A DNA stretch of 64,000 nt from Ficedula albicollis (Eukaryota; Chordata; Aves; Passeriformes; Muscicapidae), in the NCBI RefSeq assembly GCF_000247815.1, contig NC_021673.1:36347194-36411193 (forward strand). Direction: 5' to 3'. The notes under the pieces were generated by a model that had not been told where the DNA came from, did not search any database, and worked only from the letters and a program-made list of their open reading frames with translations. Made by a program: the position numbers and the translations under genes. This document shows positions 38,403-50,077 of this stretch, one piece after another; the first letter of the stretch is position 1; each line of letters begins with the position of its first letter.

Positions 38403-38583
38403 ACTGGAGATTCCTATTTTAGTTGCATGCTTCCTTGCACAATCTTCTTTCAAACAGTCACATTTGAAAGGTGTGCAGGAAAAATAGGTGACACTGGAGA
38501 TTCCTACTTTAGTTGCAGCTTCCTTGCACAATCTTCTTTCAAACAGTAACATTTGAAAGGTGTGCAGGAAAAATAGGTGACAC
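38403..38583. repeat. Two-copy tandem duplication, 90-bp unit
   Basis: ACTGGAGATTCCTA begins copies at 38403 and 38493. Both contain TTGCACAATCTTCTTTCAAA and GTGTGCAGGAAAAATAGGTG. Copy 2 lacks two bases around GCATGCTTCC/GCAGCTTCC. Confidence 0.9.
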
Positions 38584-39863
38584 ATTTTGCTAAAAAAAAG
38601 AAGCTTTCTTTTGATTTGACTATGAATTTAGATCCATGTGAAAAAAATGTGGTCGGTCTTTCTAAATGCTGTACTTTTCCCCTATATATCCATTGCTATA
38701 AAATACAGTTGTGTAGGAAGGTAATATCCAGATTTTGCATTCAAAATTCTAAATATTTGCATATTTCTGATGAACCATCCTGATTATTATATTTTACCCA
38801 TACAAAATTTAGCACAATAATGTCTAGTTTAGAGACAGACTGTGGGTATATGAGGGTGGTATTTACTGTGCATGGCTTCAGTTAACGTGCCAAGTCTTTC
38901 TTCTGTCTTTAATACATTTTTCAAATATGTACAACTAATTAAATTCAGATATAGAGATTGTTCTGTACTGATATGCACATTATATGCATATATAGTATGT
39001 GTGTAGCATTTCAAAAGATATGTACATTTGCAGACATACTAAAGACAAATAGTTAATGTTACATTACATGCATATAATAGATTCATAAATATAAAATACT
39101 TTCACTGTTCTTTGGTTTCCATGCAGATTTATGGTCTATCAAATGGATTAAAGCCGGTGGCTGCTGCATAGTCAAGCAGGCAGCTGCTCAATATTTATTT
39201 TTATCTTCATTGCTGAAAAAGTAGGCCTGCTGCTCATTAAATTAGTCCTGGTTCTTTCAGTAAGCACTGTCTTCTTCAGCAGGAGTACAGGTTAGAGATA
39301 TTTGGAAGTTTTCCAGCAATACTTAGGGGTTTTTTCCTTCTTTATTCTTCAGAAAATATGAATTTGAGCCTGAAAGATTTTGGTCAAAAGAAAAAAGAAT
39401 ATTTTACTGAGTCCAAGTGACCATCTGTATTCACACATCACACCTCCACCCTCAGCATTCACACCTCACTAGTTCCTTGGATTTCTCTGGATGTCCTGAG
39501 CCTCAGTTTAATCTGCCTGATAGATGGGCTAATTATGTTGAAAGCTAATGATCCCTGGGCCTTAGGCAGTCTGCCATTAAGCTGAGAACCCAAACCACAG
39601 TCTGGCTGGCAGATCTTCCCCGGGCACAGCAGACCTGAAACTGGGCCATTTTTTGCCAGAAAACTCCTTCCATCAAAAGCCCACCACTTCCCCTGGAGTT
39701 TAAAATTTTGGAAGAAAAACAGGAAATTTCACAGAGACAAACCCCATGCTTTTCAGAGAAGTCTAGTCCACTCACAGTAGGATAAATCATCATGTTAATC
39801 CGCACCACCTTTATATTAATATTTGCCTTTTCCTATTTATGTTCATGGAATGACAGACTCCAT

Positions 39864-39920
39864 GAGTACATACATATATATGTGTATGTATGTGTGTGTA
39901 TATTTAGATACACACACACC
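39864..39920. repeat. Imperfect TATG/TGTA microsatellite
   Basis: Alternating purine-pyrimidine sequence (ACATACATATATATGTGTAT, then TGTGTGTGTATATTTAG, then ACACACACACC). Its ends are roughly complementary, so a hairpin or Z-DNA-prone tract is possible. Confidence 0.75.
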
Positions 39921-40699
39921 AAATTGGACAAAATATGTTGTCTGTAAGTAGGTAAGATTTCTGTTGTGCCCAAAAGGGCAGAGAGGGGGGGAATTCTTCA
40001 GATAGTTCTTAGCTTTAGTATTTCTTGGCTCCTAAATGTTTTAGTTTGCAGTCTATTTATAAAATTAGAAAGTTATTTTAAAGATGTATTTTAATGGAAA
40101 GTCTAAGAGAGGCTCCACTAAACTACTTGTGATTTTTCAGTAGATGTTCTAAAAATAGTTTTGTTGTGTATGTGATGTGCAGAGTTTTGCAATAGCAGGG
40201 TTCTTGGGCAGTTTGGGGTTTGTCAGGAATTACAAAATGGAGTATCGGGTTATAAAATAGGTTACATCCCATGATAATACTCAGGGAGAACTCCAGATTC
40301 CTATAAACATTGAATACATTGACTGGCTATTGTTGTGCACGTTTCTCTCTTGAACTTGTGCTGTTTTATTCCCTGAAGAAATAAGGGATTTGGTTATTCT
40401 GGGCGAAACAGGGACAGCAAGGAGAACAACCTCTGAATTAAAATGGGATTTCTACTTCTGTCCTCTTCTTCATTTGCATTTTAGTTAGAAATTCAGCACT
40501 TAAGCAGAGACAGGAACTTTATTACTTGGAGTATTACATATAGTGCACTTTGAAAATACTCTAGTAATTTACTGTTGGATCCTTGATCTGCTATTTGAAA
40601 ATTCTTCTTTACGGCCTTAAGTCTCTTGTGGTTATGTTTCATTTCATGTTGTTTTTTTCTTGTGTGAAAAAGAAATGTGCTTGTTCTGAAGGTGGGTAG

Positions 40700-40836
40700 C
40701 TCTCTCTAGAGTGTAAGCTCTCCAGGGCAGGGAACATCTCTTACTCTGTGTTTATACCATGTCTCTGTTGCCTTGACCTGGTCAAAGGCTCGAGCTTCTG
40801 TGCACTGTTGCAATGCAAATAATAAACACTACTGAA
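40700..40836 (+). mobile_element. Probable ancient amniote SINE/L2-tail remnant
   Basis: The order of short motifs TGTAAGCTCTCCAGGGCAGG, TCTTACTCTGTGTTTATACC, CACTGTTGCAATGCAAATAA and TAAACACTACTG resembles the 3' half of old amniote MIR-like SINEs. In those, TGTAAGCTC..GGGCAGGGA is followed by a TGTTTGTAC segment and a CAATACAAATAATAAAT tail. This is by recollection of repeat consensus motifs, not by alignment. No A-rich tail or target-site duplication was identified, as expected for an old copy. Confidence 0.55.
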
Positions 40837-42383
40837 AAGTAAAGAGTCTGCCCAGTCAATTGGAGTCTTACCCAAGGATGAACTGGGGGAAATTGAGTGT
40901 CAAAGTCAATGCTCTCTATTGTAGGTTGTTCTAACGCATAGTGACAATTTAAAATAGTAATGAGTTTTATAAACTGGCCGTGCAGCTACTTGATAATTTG
41001 CAGACTTTAGGAGATTTGCTGATGGTAAATATGATGACATTTCTTGTTAACAATGAATAGTGAGACTGTACAGATTTACCAAACAAAGGAGAATTCTTAG
41101 TCTGGGATCCTGCCCTAAAGGGGTTCTGTAAGTATAAATCTCTGTAAACTGCAGTATTGCTAAATCACACAGGCAAGTACTTCTGTAAATGCAGAGAGTC
41201 TAATCATTCGATTTACTGCATGAATTATCATAAAGGTAACTGTAGAGGGCCTTTTTTTTTTTCTTCTAAAAAAATGAGTTTCTCCAGGCAATGACTTCAT
41301 GAGTAGTAGTGATTCCAGACATTTTAGTGAATAAAAATGCAACTTTACAAGCTGAATTAGCTCATAAAGTATTTTTCCTCATTTGGTGCTTCATGTGGTT
41401 ATGGGACCAGAGTCATCTCAGCTGAATGCGAACAGGAAATCATGGGAATATTGATGTTGTGGACAGCATATGTAAACCTGCACTGAAAATAGTGGCCCAA
41501 ATTTGCTCAGTAGGATGGATGGCCCATTTCTAATCTGAGACAGGCAATTACACAAGGGCAGGAAGCAGAAGGTGAAAAATAGACAATGTAATATTCTATC
41601 AAAATGACAAGGCAGAGATCACTGTTTAGAGCTGGTGCTGAACTGCAGAAGAGTCTTGACTGAGCATTCACTGAGTTCTTCTTCCTTCCAAGTGGAACAT
41701 TTTTTTGTGCAAAAGTAAAAAATAAAAGAGCTGCTGTTGTAAGTTGTCTTTACATTGTAGTTTTGCAGGAATGTTTTAGACATCATTCTGTCTGCTCAGG
41801 ACAACTTTCTGATTGCTTAGGTGATGTTTTTCAGATATGGAAAAATCTCCAGATTTGCTACTCTTCTTCACTTGTACGTTAAACTTCCATGACATTGGTC
41901 CGTGTGAAACCAGGGAGCTAATCTCCTTATCCCTGACTGATCTCCAAGGTTCCCCTGATCTCATTTGGTGCTTAGCACTGCTATGGTTTTAAGAAGTGAT
42001 GCTTCCCCATCCTTGTTCCTTTCCTTTGCACCCTGCCAAAACCCAGTACCTGGTCCTTATTGCCTGGGCGTAGACAGCTGATATCTGGATGGTTCCTAAC
42101 TCTTCCCCTTATCCGTAAATATGTTTTTCACACTGCTGAACCCATCACTGATCAAGCTGTAATTGCTTTTTCGTGGCTTTTTTATTAGCTGAGAGCAACC
42201 ACTTGTTCATTTCCAGGTGTTGGTTCTTTGTCCTGGGAGCTCCCTGGGAAAGATGTTCCCACTTAACTCCACCCTGCCAGAGGCCAGGCAGCTGTGGCAC
42301 TTCAGAGGGCTCCAGAGGTGGCTGGTGCATTGAGGAGCAAGTGGTACACACATGTTGTCAGGCATGTTTTCCCTGCTGGTTTA

Positions 42384-42545
42384 CAAACAAAATTAGCAGA
42401 TTTAAGCTTAAAAGGCTTAAATCTATAAAGGTTGAGGTGATTTGTGAATTGTTGCCTGTAAGAGCAAACAAAATTAGCAGATTAAAGCTTAAAAGGCTTA
42501 AATCTATAAAGCTTGAGGTGATTTGTGAATTGTTGCCTGTAAGAG
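42384..42545. repeat. Two-copy tandem duplication, 81-bp unit
   Basis: CAAACAAAATTAGCAGAT begins copies at 42384 and 42465. Both end GAATTGTTGCCTGTAAGAG. Because 81 is a multiple of three, a chance + strand frame (42173-42670) carries a repeated 27-residue segment. I do not consider it a gene. Confidence 0.9.
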
Positions 42546-45500
42546 GTAACCTTTCTCTTCCCAACGTCTTGCCACTGCTGGAATTAATGAAGAAGATTAG
42601 TAAGAAAGCAGAAAAAAAAGCCCATTTGGGAAGAACTCATTCTACACATCAGGAAAGAATCCAGGTTTGATGCTGAAAGTGCCGTGCAGCACTGATGGCT
42701 GTGAAACTTGGATGCAAGTGAAACATTGAGCACAGGGAAAATGGAAGCAACTGGCTTGCTTTGTGACATTGCTAAGAACTCATGTTGGCAAGGAGCAAAA
42801 AATTGCTATAAATTAAAACAAAACAAGGGCAGCAATGCAATCATAATGATGTTGATAGAAGATGACAGGTCATCTCATGAAATCTCCCTGTATTACAGCA
42901 ATAGTAAACCACCTTGTTAAACTTCTGGAAGATTAAATGGCTTTAAATGAAGTGAAAATGCATTTAAGTGATAAATTAACTTAGTTTATTTGAAGGAACA
43001 ATAAAGTGCTCAGGTTATTTTTCATATGTAGAACCAGCAAGCTGTTATTTTTAATGTGGAAATAAAAAAAAATTTCTAATTTGGAAATTGATATAATACA
43101 AATGGAGGCAATTACTGTGCTGTGAAAACATATTACCCAAAAGGACATGCCTGGAGCTATGGTTTTGTCTTAGTGCGGTGAAGTCTGATTTCAATTGTCT
43201 TGTGCTCTGGCAACTTTTTGTCTGGTTTTTGTAAACTCCAGGTTTGAAATGCTGCGTTGTCTGGCTGAGTAAATTCTTCATTAATGCCTTCTATATTAAG
43301 TGTGTCTGGCCCCTCCACAGGGACTGAAGTGTGATACTTTGCAAACAGCTGAGAGCCTTCCCAAGGCATTCCTTCAGGAGCCCTTCTCATCCCTCAGCCT
43401 TCACAGGGGCATGGCTGTGGTGTGGCCCCTTACCTTGCTGCCTGGGTTAAGTCTTTCTTTCAGCTGGAAATCCCCAGAGAGCAAAAATGAAAGCAGAAGA
43501 TGGCCATGATTCACATCAGCCTTCTAGGACACGAGTCTTTTGTTACTGCTTTCTTCAACTAGGAAAACGAGATTCTTTTCTGCTTGAAGTTATAAAGTGT
43601 TTAGATATGTACCTTTTGTTTTAATAGCAGAAAAGGCATTCTCAGCAGTACTGAGACTGTCAGTGCAGATTAAAAGTGCCCAGGGGAGCAACTGATTAAC
43701 AAAAAGAAAATTAATGTAAAGCCTTTGTGTCTCTGCATTGAGCTTGTGCAGGGGAATATGACTTGCTTGGCAGTGATCATTAGAAGATCACCTTTGAAAC
43801 TAACATTTTATCAGAGCACGTAGTGGAAGGTTGTAACAGTAATGGGTAATTTCTGCTCTTTTGTTTCTAATTCTGTCTGATTTGTGATAAAAGTAAAACT
43901 CAGCTTTTCATGACCGAGCACTGAGAAGGCAGGATAAAGTTCGATTGACTGAAACTGTTCTGACTACTTTTAATGTTTTATTAACTGTTTTCAGCAAAAC
44001 ATTTCAAACTGGAAACAGAAAATAGGTTTTTAAAATACTTTAAAACTAAGTGTTTCCACATTAAAAAAAAAAAAATTGGCTCTTGGTCAGAACTTCCCTG
44101 TGCAAAGTCCCTGGTCTGATGAGTCACATTTTCTGCAACAAAAACTGTTTCCCTGAAAAATTCACCCCCGGGTTCAAGCATACTGGCTGATAAGATGTTC
44201 TACTCTTCAGATTAGCAAATAAAACATGATAGGACTTTATGAACCAAATGAATCATCACTCTTTTTAATCATCATCTCTGGTCTAACTCCATAGTTCGCT
44301 GAGTTCTGTCTACTCTGAAATAATGACAGTGGAAGGTGTGTAACAAAATATTGCTGGTTCAAGGCTTTCTACTCTGTGCTGGTGTTGCCATCAGCATTGC
44401 TGAGACATTAAAATCAGAATGTGTTTGGGTGGGAGCTGTTACATCTCTTGTCTCATCAGCATCATGGTTTTCTGCACCCCTATCCGCTGGCCACTGCTGT
44501 GCAAACATACTGAAAGCCACAGCTTTGCTCCAGGAGTCTCCCAGGCAGAGCTGGTTTGTACAGCTGTGCCCAAGGGAACCTGGACCTTACTCTGGGTGGT
44601 TACAGGCCAGGAAAGGCTCTGCTTGGTTCTAAGGGCAGAACCACAAACAGACAGTGACGTCTCCCAGAGATGCTGGTCAGCACTTGGGAGCAAAACCATC
44701 CTGAGCCTGATTCTGGGGCTGGGGCAGCAGCTGTGCCAGGGCACTGCCAGGTGATGGGTCCCAGCCCCAGCCCAGGCTGCATGGAGGAGTGCATCTCTGA
44801 TGTTCCCAGACACTCAAGGAGAGAAAAAATTGCTTGCTTTCTTTCCTTTCAGGGAAAAACAAAAACAAGCAACCTCCCTGCCCCCTAGCTGGAAGGAGCT
44901 TTTTATTCTTTATTTTTTTGTGGAATGGCTTCACCTTCACGTGGCAGTATTCTTGCACATCTAGTGCCTGACAGTAACATGAAGAGGGTGGTAGCAGCTA
45001 ACATGGCCACTGTGACAAGTATCTTCAATGAGGCATCTGTTGCAAAGCAAAAATCTCTGCTCTGGAGAAAAACTTTGGTGCAGATGGCACCAAGTACCAC
45101 ACGCAGAGCAAGGCCAAATTCCCATGTCCCAAACAGCAACCAAGTAATGTGCTTAAGATAACAAATAAATTCAGATAAATACCTTTGGTGTCTGGTAATC
45201 ACAAAAAGAAGAATTCAGTGATTTTGTAAATCTGGAGCTGAATTCAAGGCAGAAAAGTGACAACAAAGCTCACTACTTCCAGAACTAATGCTTTGCACTT
45301 TTTGTTTTGTTTTGTTCTGTTCTGTTCAATTGACTTAGATGGCTCTAGGAGACACAGATGAAATCTTTTACCTACAAAGTGTTATAGCAGGGTTGGACCT
45401 AATGGTGAAAATCATTTACTCTGTATTATGTTTCTCCAGCTACATCTTATGAACTCCTCATCACAAATGAAACAAAATATATAAACCAAGTTACTGCAGT

Positions 45501-46157
45501 TGAAATACAGCCATGGATAGAAAGAGTACAGTATCAGTCTTGCTTTCAGAATACTTTAGAAGTGCAGCTGCTGGTAGGATAGTATATATTCAGATTAACT
45601 AAAAACTGTTAAAGAATATAAGTGTCAGAGTGCTGGCAACTGTATATTTTTTTAAAAGTGTCTTTTACCATGCAAAATGCAAACTTTTTCCTGTCCGTGG
45701 GCTGTCAACCGGAGTGTTTGTCCATGTCACTGGCAGCACCACAAGCCCCATGAATTAAATCACAGGCTAAGGAGTGATGTCATTCCCTCAGTTTTTTTTA
45801 ATCTCCTTTTTGTGCTGAGAGCAGCCATCTGTCCCTCTCCAGACAATGATGGAAGCAGCTGTGCACGGTGTGCCATCAGGAACAAAAGCCTCTCCTTCAT
45901 ACCAGAGGGCAGCAGGCTGCAGGTCAAAAGGGGTTATAAGGCTATCAGGGGCACATGACACTTGTACAGAAAAATAAAACTAGGATTATACAGCCTTTGT
46001 GTCTTCATTCACTAGCAGAGAAGTGGGGTCAGCCTTTGTCTGAGTGTTTCTCTAGTGGCCTGGGAATGCCTATGTGTTTTCAAGGATAGCTGTGCTGCTA
46101 CTTACCCACAGAGGAAAGGAGTAACAAAGCCAGCTTCAAGCAAAGGGCAAAGCAGGC

Positions 46158-46251
46158 ATGACACAACACAGTTAGTTTGAAAGGAAAATAGCTTTGGTAC
46201 ATTATATGACACAACACAATTAGTTTGAAAGGAAAATAGCTTTGGTACATT
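46158..46251. repeat. Two-copy tandem duplication, 48-bp unit
   Basis: ATGACACAACACA begins copies at 46158 and 46206. Both run through TTAGTTTGAAAGGAAAATAG to CTTTGGTACATT. One G/A difference is visible near the start. Confidence 0.88.
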
Positions 46252-46463
46252 CCAGCTTGGATACATTCTGGTGCTTTATGCAGATTCAAAGAGTGTGATC
46301 TCGAGTGGTTTGTGTATCCCGTAACATGCCCTTCTAAAAACAGGCTGACCCCTGCTTTTCATGTGCAGTCTGTGGCACACAGGAGTTCTCTTGCTGCTTT
46401 GTGAGGAAGGGGAAGCTGAACGAGGGCTGAGGTGTTCCAAACCTCCTTTATGAGAAGAAGAAG

Positions 46464-46696
46464 TTGGTTATGCTTTGAGTGGCTTTTTCTGCAAGGTGAG
46501 CTGGAAGGAGCTGGAGGAGGGCACATATCCCATAGAAGGAAATTGCCCATTCCTGCAGATGCCTTTCTACTTTGCCATATTGGTTACGCTTTGAGTGGCT
46601 TTTACTGCAAGGTGAGCTGGAATGAGCTGGAGGAGGGCACATATCCCATAGAAGGAAATTGCCCATTCCTGCAGATGCCTTTCTACTTTGCCATAT
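46464..46696. repeat. Two-copy tandem duplication, 116-bp unit
   Basis: TTGGTTATGCTTTGAGTGGC at 46464 recurs as TTGGTTACGCTTTGAGTGGC at 46580. Both continue through GGAGGAGGGCACATATCCCA to CTACTTTGCCATAT. Only a few single-base changes are visible. Confidence 0.92.
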
Positions 46697-47352
46697 GTGG
46701 TGCCAGTCCTATCCCAATTCTTCTCTTCTGTGCTGGGTCCATTTTGGAACAGACACTGATACAAGTGTAAGCTATAGGAACTCTTCTTATATAACAAGGA
46801 GTATGTAATACATTCCTGGGGTGAGGTCCAGGTGTATAATGAAATAGGTGAGTGAACCTGGCTGAGTTCAGAGCCTCCTGTCTTTTCTTTAACCCCACAT
46901 CACTTTTTTCTGCATGGATTCCTTCCCTGTTTCTAAGCAAACACACATTTCAAAGCCAGAGATATACCAGGGAACATACAGCCTTACCACTTCTTTTGGG
47001 TTGACAGCCTGAGATTTGACACTGTCTGTCACTACCAGGGTTAATGACATTCCTTAAAGGTGATGGGAGAGAAGCACATCTTTCACAAACAGCTAAGCTG
47101 TAAACACTGTGTGTTCCTGCCTCAGGGGAGTGTGTCCTGGGACATTCATGGGTATACAAGTGAGCTCAGACAAGCTGTCAGGCAGCCGTGGCTGGGCCAT
47201 CACCAAAAACCAGTCATCTCCTCCAAGCCACAGTCTCACTGTGGGAAATGGTTCCCTACTGCTCTCTTTGGTTTTTTGCAATGCAGTTCATAAAGAATAC
47301 TGAAATGGAAGTTCACAGTTGTAAAACACAGCATTTTTGTAAAAGTTCTCCC

Positions 47353-47376
47353 TTTTTTTTTTTTTTTTTTTTTTTT
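47353..47376. repeat. Poly-T run, 24 bases
   Basis: An uninterrupted T homopolymer. No retroposed gene body was recognised next to it on the complementary strand, so I call it simple sequence only. Confidence 0.85.
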
Positions 47377-49970
47377 CTGGTTAAGGGCTGTCAGTTCAGG
47401 CTTGTTGAAAAGTATTCCTTCAACCTGAAAACATGTCATGTTCTTATTTGCTAATTGCCTACTTTGTTCCCTAAATGGCATAGATAAGTGTTTTCACCTT
47501 ACATTGTCTATGGAGTTTTTGCTTTTTTTTAATGGGAAAATTGTCACAAGATGCTACAATAAAAGGGGACAAAAATATTACTAATGATGGAAAACACATG
47601 ACTACATTTCTAGGTCATTGTACTGTGTAGTTTATCCGAAGGTGCCACAACTGCTGAGCAGCAGTGTAATTCAGTCATGTGAAATAAGTTTGACACTGAA
47701 GCTTTAGAGTTCCTTCACACCACCAAGAAACTGCCAAAACTAGAGAAAAATCCTGTTTGCCACTTGATGCTGATCTTGGTACTCTCCCCCCTGGAAACTG
47801 TTTATCATTCCCATCTCCCTGTGGGAGCAGAGCATCACACCATTGAGAATCCATTCCTGAGCTGTTACTGTCCAGCAAGAATTTTACAAATTGCCAGTTT
47901 TTTAGACAATATGACCACCAGTCCATGAATCACTGGTTCACAAATTATTTGTTCCCTTTCAGGCTGCATCAATCTCTATTTAACCCACAATAAAGTCTCT
48001 TGTTTTAAGCTGTCTTAAGCTAGGGCAAAACTTGGGGCACTGTTGTTGGTTCCTGAGACTGCCACAGCATATTTTACATTCTAGCAGCTCCGTCAGCATC
48101 ACTTTACAGCTCCTCCAGAGATCTGCTGGCTCTGCTGAGTGGTTAGTGGCTCTGGACATAAATACCATTGCTGTCCCACTGTTGCTTCTGGGAAACTTTC
48201 ATGAAGCCTGTTTTTCTCCACATTTTATAATAATCCCAGGAGGGACAGATTTTTTCTTCTCTGTATGAACAGGCACTCTGACTGCAATCTGTAAGTTTCA
48301 GCCCAAAGCATGTGCTACGAGGCAGAGTTGGTCACACTCCAGGAGAAGTTTATTCTCACTAGCATATACTATCAGAAATCAAAGTGAGAAACAGAAGAAC
48401 TTTCTAACTTTCTTTTTTTTTTTGTATTGTGTTTATTTTTGGTTGTGTTGGGTTTCACTGTGTATGTTGAAGATAGACAGTTATTGTGTTTCTTTGGGAT
48501 AGCACCTGGCTGTAGGGTGTAGTAGTGTTCGAGACAGAGAAAGGAGAATTATCCCAAAAGCAAGGGTGTAGGTGTTTGTGTAGGTGCTGTGTGTACATTT
48601 GGGGGTATAACAAGGTATAAGGTCAAACATCCAAGCCTTGTGCCCGCTGTACAACATAGTACCTGTATAGCACTGGGATTTATTAAAAAGCTGGTATTAC
48701 ACAGACTTTGTGCAATCTCACAAAACACAGTCCTCAGCCAACCCTGTGTTTGAGCATGGCATCCAGCTAGCTCCATTAAGCAGTTATGGCTGATGACAGC
48801 CCCACATGAGCTAGCCTAGAGGCCCCAGGGTAGGTCCTCTACTGTCTGTGGCACCTCCAGACCTTTTGCCATCTTTTCCTTTTCCACCCATCACATCCTC
48901 TCAAGGGCACTGCACCGCACTCACAGGAGTTGTCTTTCTCAGAAGGGACATCCTTGTCTCCCTGCCTCTCCCCAGACAGGGAAGTAAGAGCATTAACTTC
49001 TCCACTTCTTTGTGGCAGCCCAGTGGGTTTGGCTCTGGTTCAAGCTCTGCAGTCTCCTTGGAGGGCAGTGATGGTTTTAATCAATGGCAAGCTGGCTTTC
49101 CTAAACAAAGAACTATTTCTTTAGAAAGCAAAAACTTCATAGAGAAAATGTAAAAATATGAGCGGGTTGTATAGACGTATAGCTTACATGGTGCTGAGCC
49201 AGCACCCACTGGGGATCTGGATAAAAACTGTAATGTTTAGGTTATTTTTTTTAAATCTCTGCCTCTTGACTAATAGTGTCATATACTGCAGACAGCATGA
49301 GTCACTTCCTTCTTAACTCATCGAGGCCATTGTATGTCATATTAAGTTCATTATGTTGTTAGGCTATTTCCTCTGTGGGTGAGATGTCAAAATACTGGCT
49401 ACCTACGTAGTCAGTGTGAGAAATCTCTATTGATACAGACTCTTCCTTCTCTAGTTAAAATTCTTGGAAAAGTTCATTCAATGAGCCCAGGTAAACCTAT
49501 AAAGTGGCATGCAGCTGGGTAACACATGATGTAGTAAACTGGATATTCCGTGTTTCCAGAGCATAAGTCTAAGCCATTCTGAAGTATGGGGAGTGTTAAT
49601 AACCAAAACAAAGTATAGTTGTTAATCTATAATTACATATAAATAGGGTTGAGGCTGATAAAATAAATTATTCCTTACTTAATTTATTCTAAAATTGAAT
49701 AGCTAACAGAAGCATAGATACAGAAAACAGTACAGAGACATATTGATTTTACCTAATTTTGAATATCTAATAGTGAAGCTATCTGTTTCTACCAGAGCCA
49801 TCCAGTTTTCATATATGATCCATAAATTACCTGCAAGAAGGCAATTCAAGTTCATCCGTTTTAGACCTGGCCTCTCATAGAAGAGAATGAATCACTGTCT
49901 GGAGGTTTCTGTTTTTCTCCATTGCTTATAAAGCAAGAACATGTTACTGTTTTAGATTAGACACCTGCTA

Positions 49971-50077
49971 TCCATCCATCCATCATCCATCCATCCATCC
50001 ATCCATCCATCCATCCATCCATCCATCCATCCATCCATCCATCCATCCATCCATCCATCCATCCATCCATCCATCCT
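49971..50077. repeat. ATCC tetranucleotide microsatellite
   Basis: About 26 units of CATC/ATCC with a single interruption (CCATCATCC near 49983). A useful polymorphic marker type; no gene overlap. Confidence 0.95.

Noticed and set aside
42173..42670. 165-codon + strand frame with an internal 27-residue repeat
   Set aside because: The repeat follows from an 81-bp DNA duplication. Composition and context are not gene-like, and no homologue is recognised.
44336..45202. Cluster of overlapping 90-124-codon frames on both strands as a hidden gene
   Set aside because: Frames overlap on opposite strands, reflect local GC content, and show no recognisable motif or splice structure.
47353..47376. Poly-T as the tail of a - strand processed pseudogene
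   Set aside because: No recognisable gene body on the complementary strand beyond the tract and no flanking target duplication was seen.
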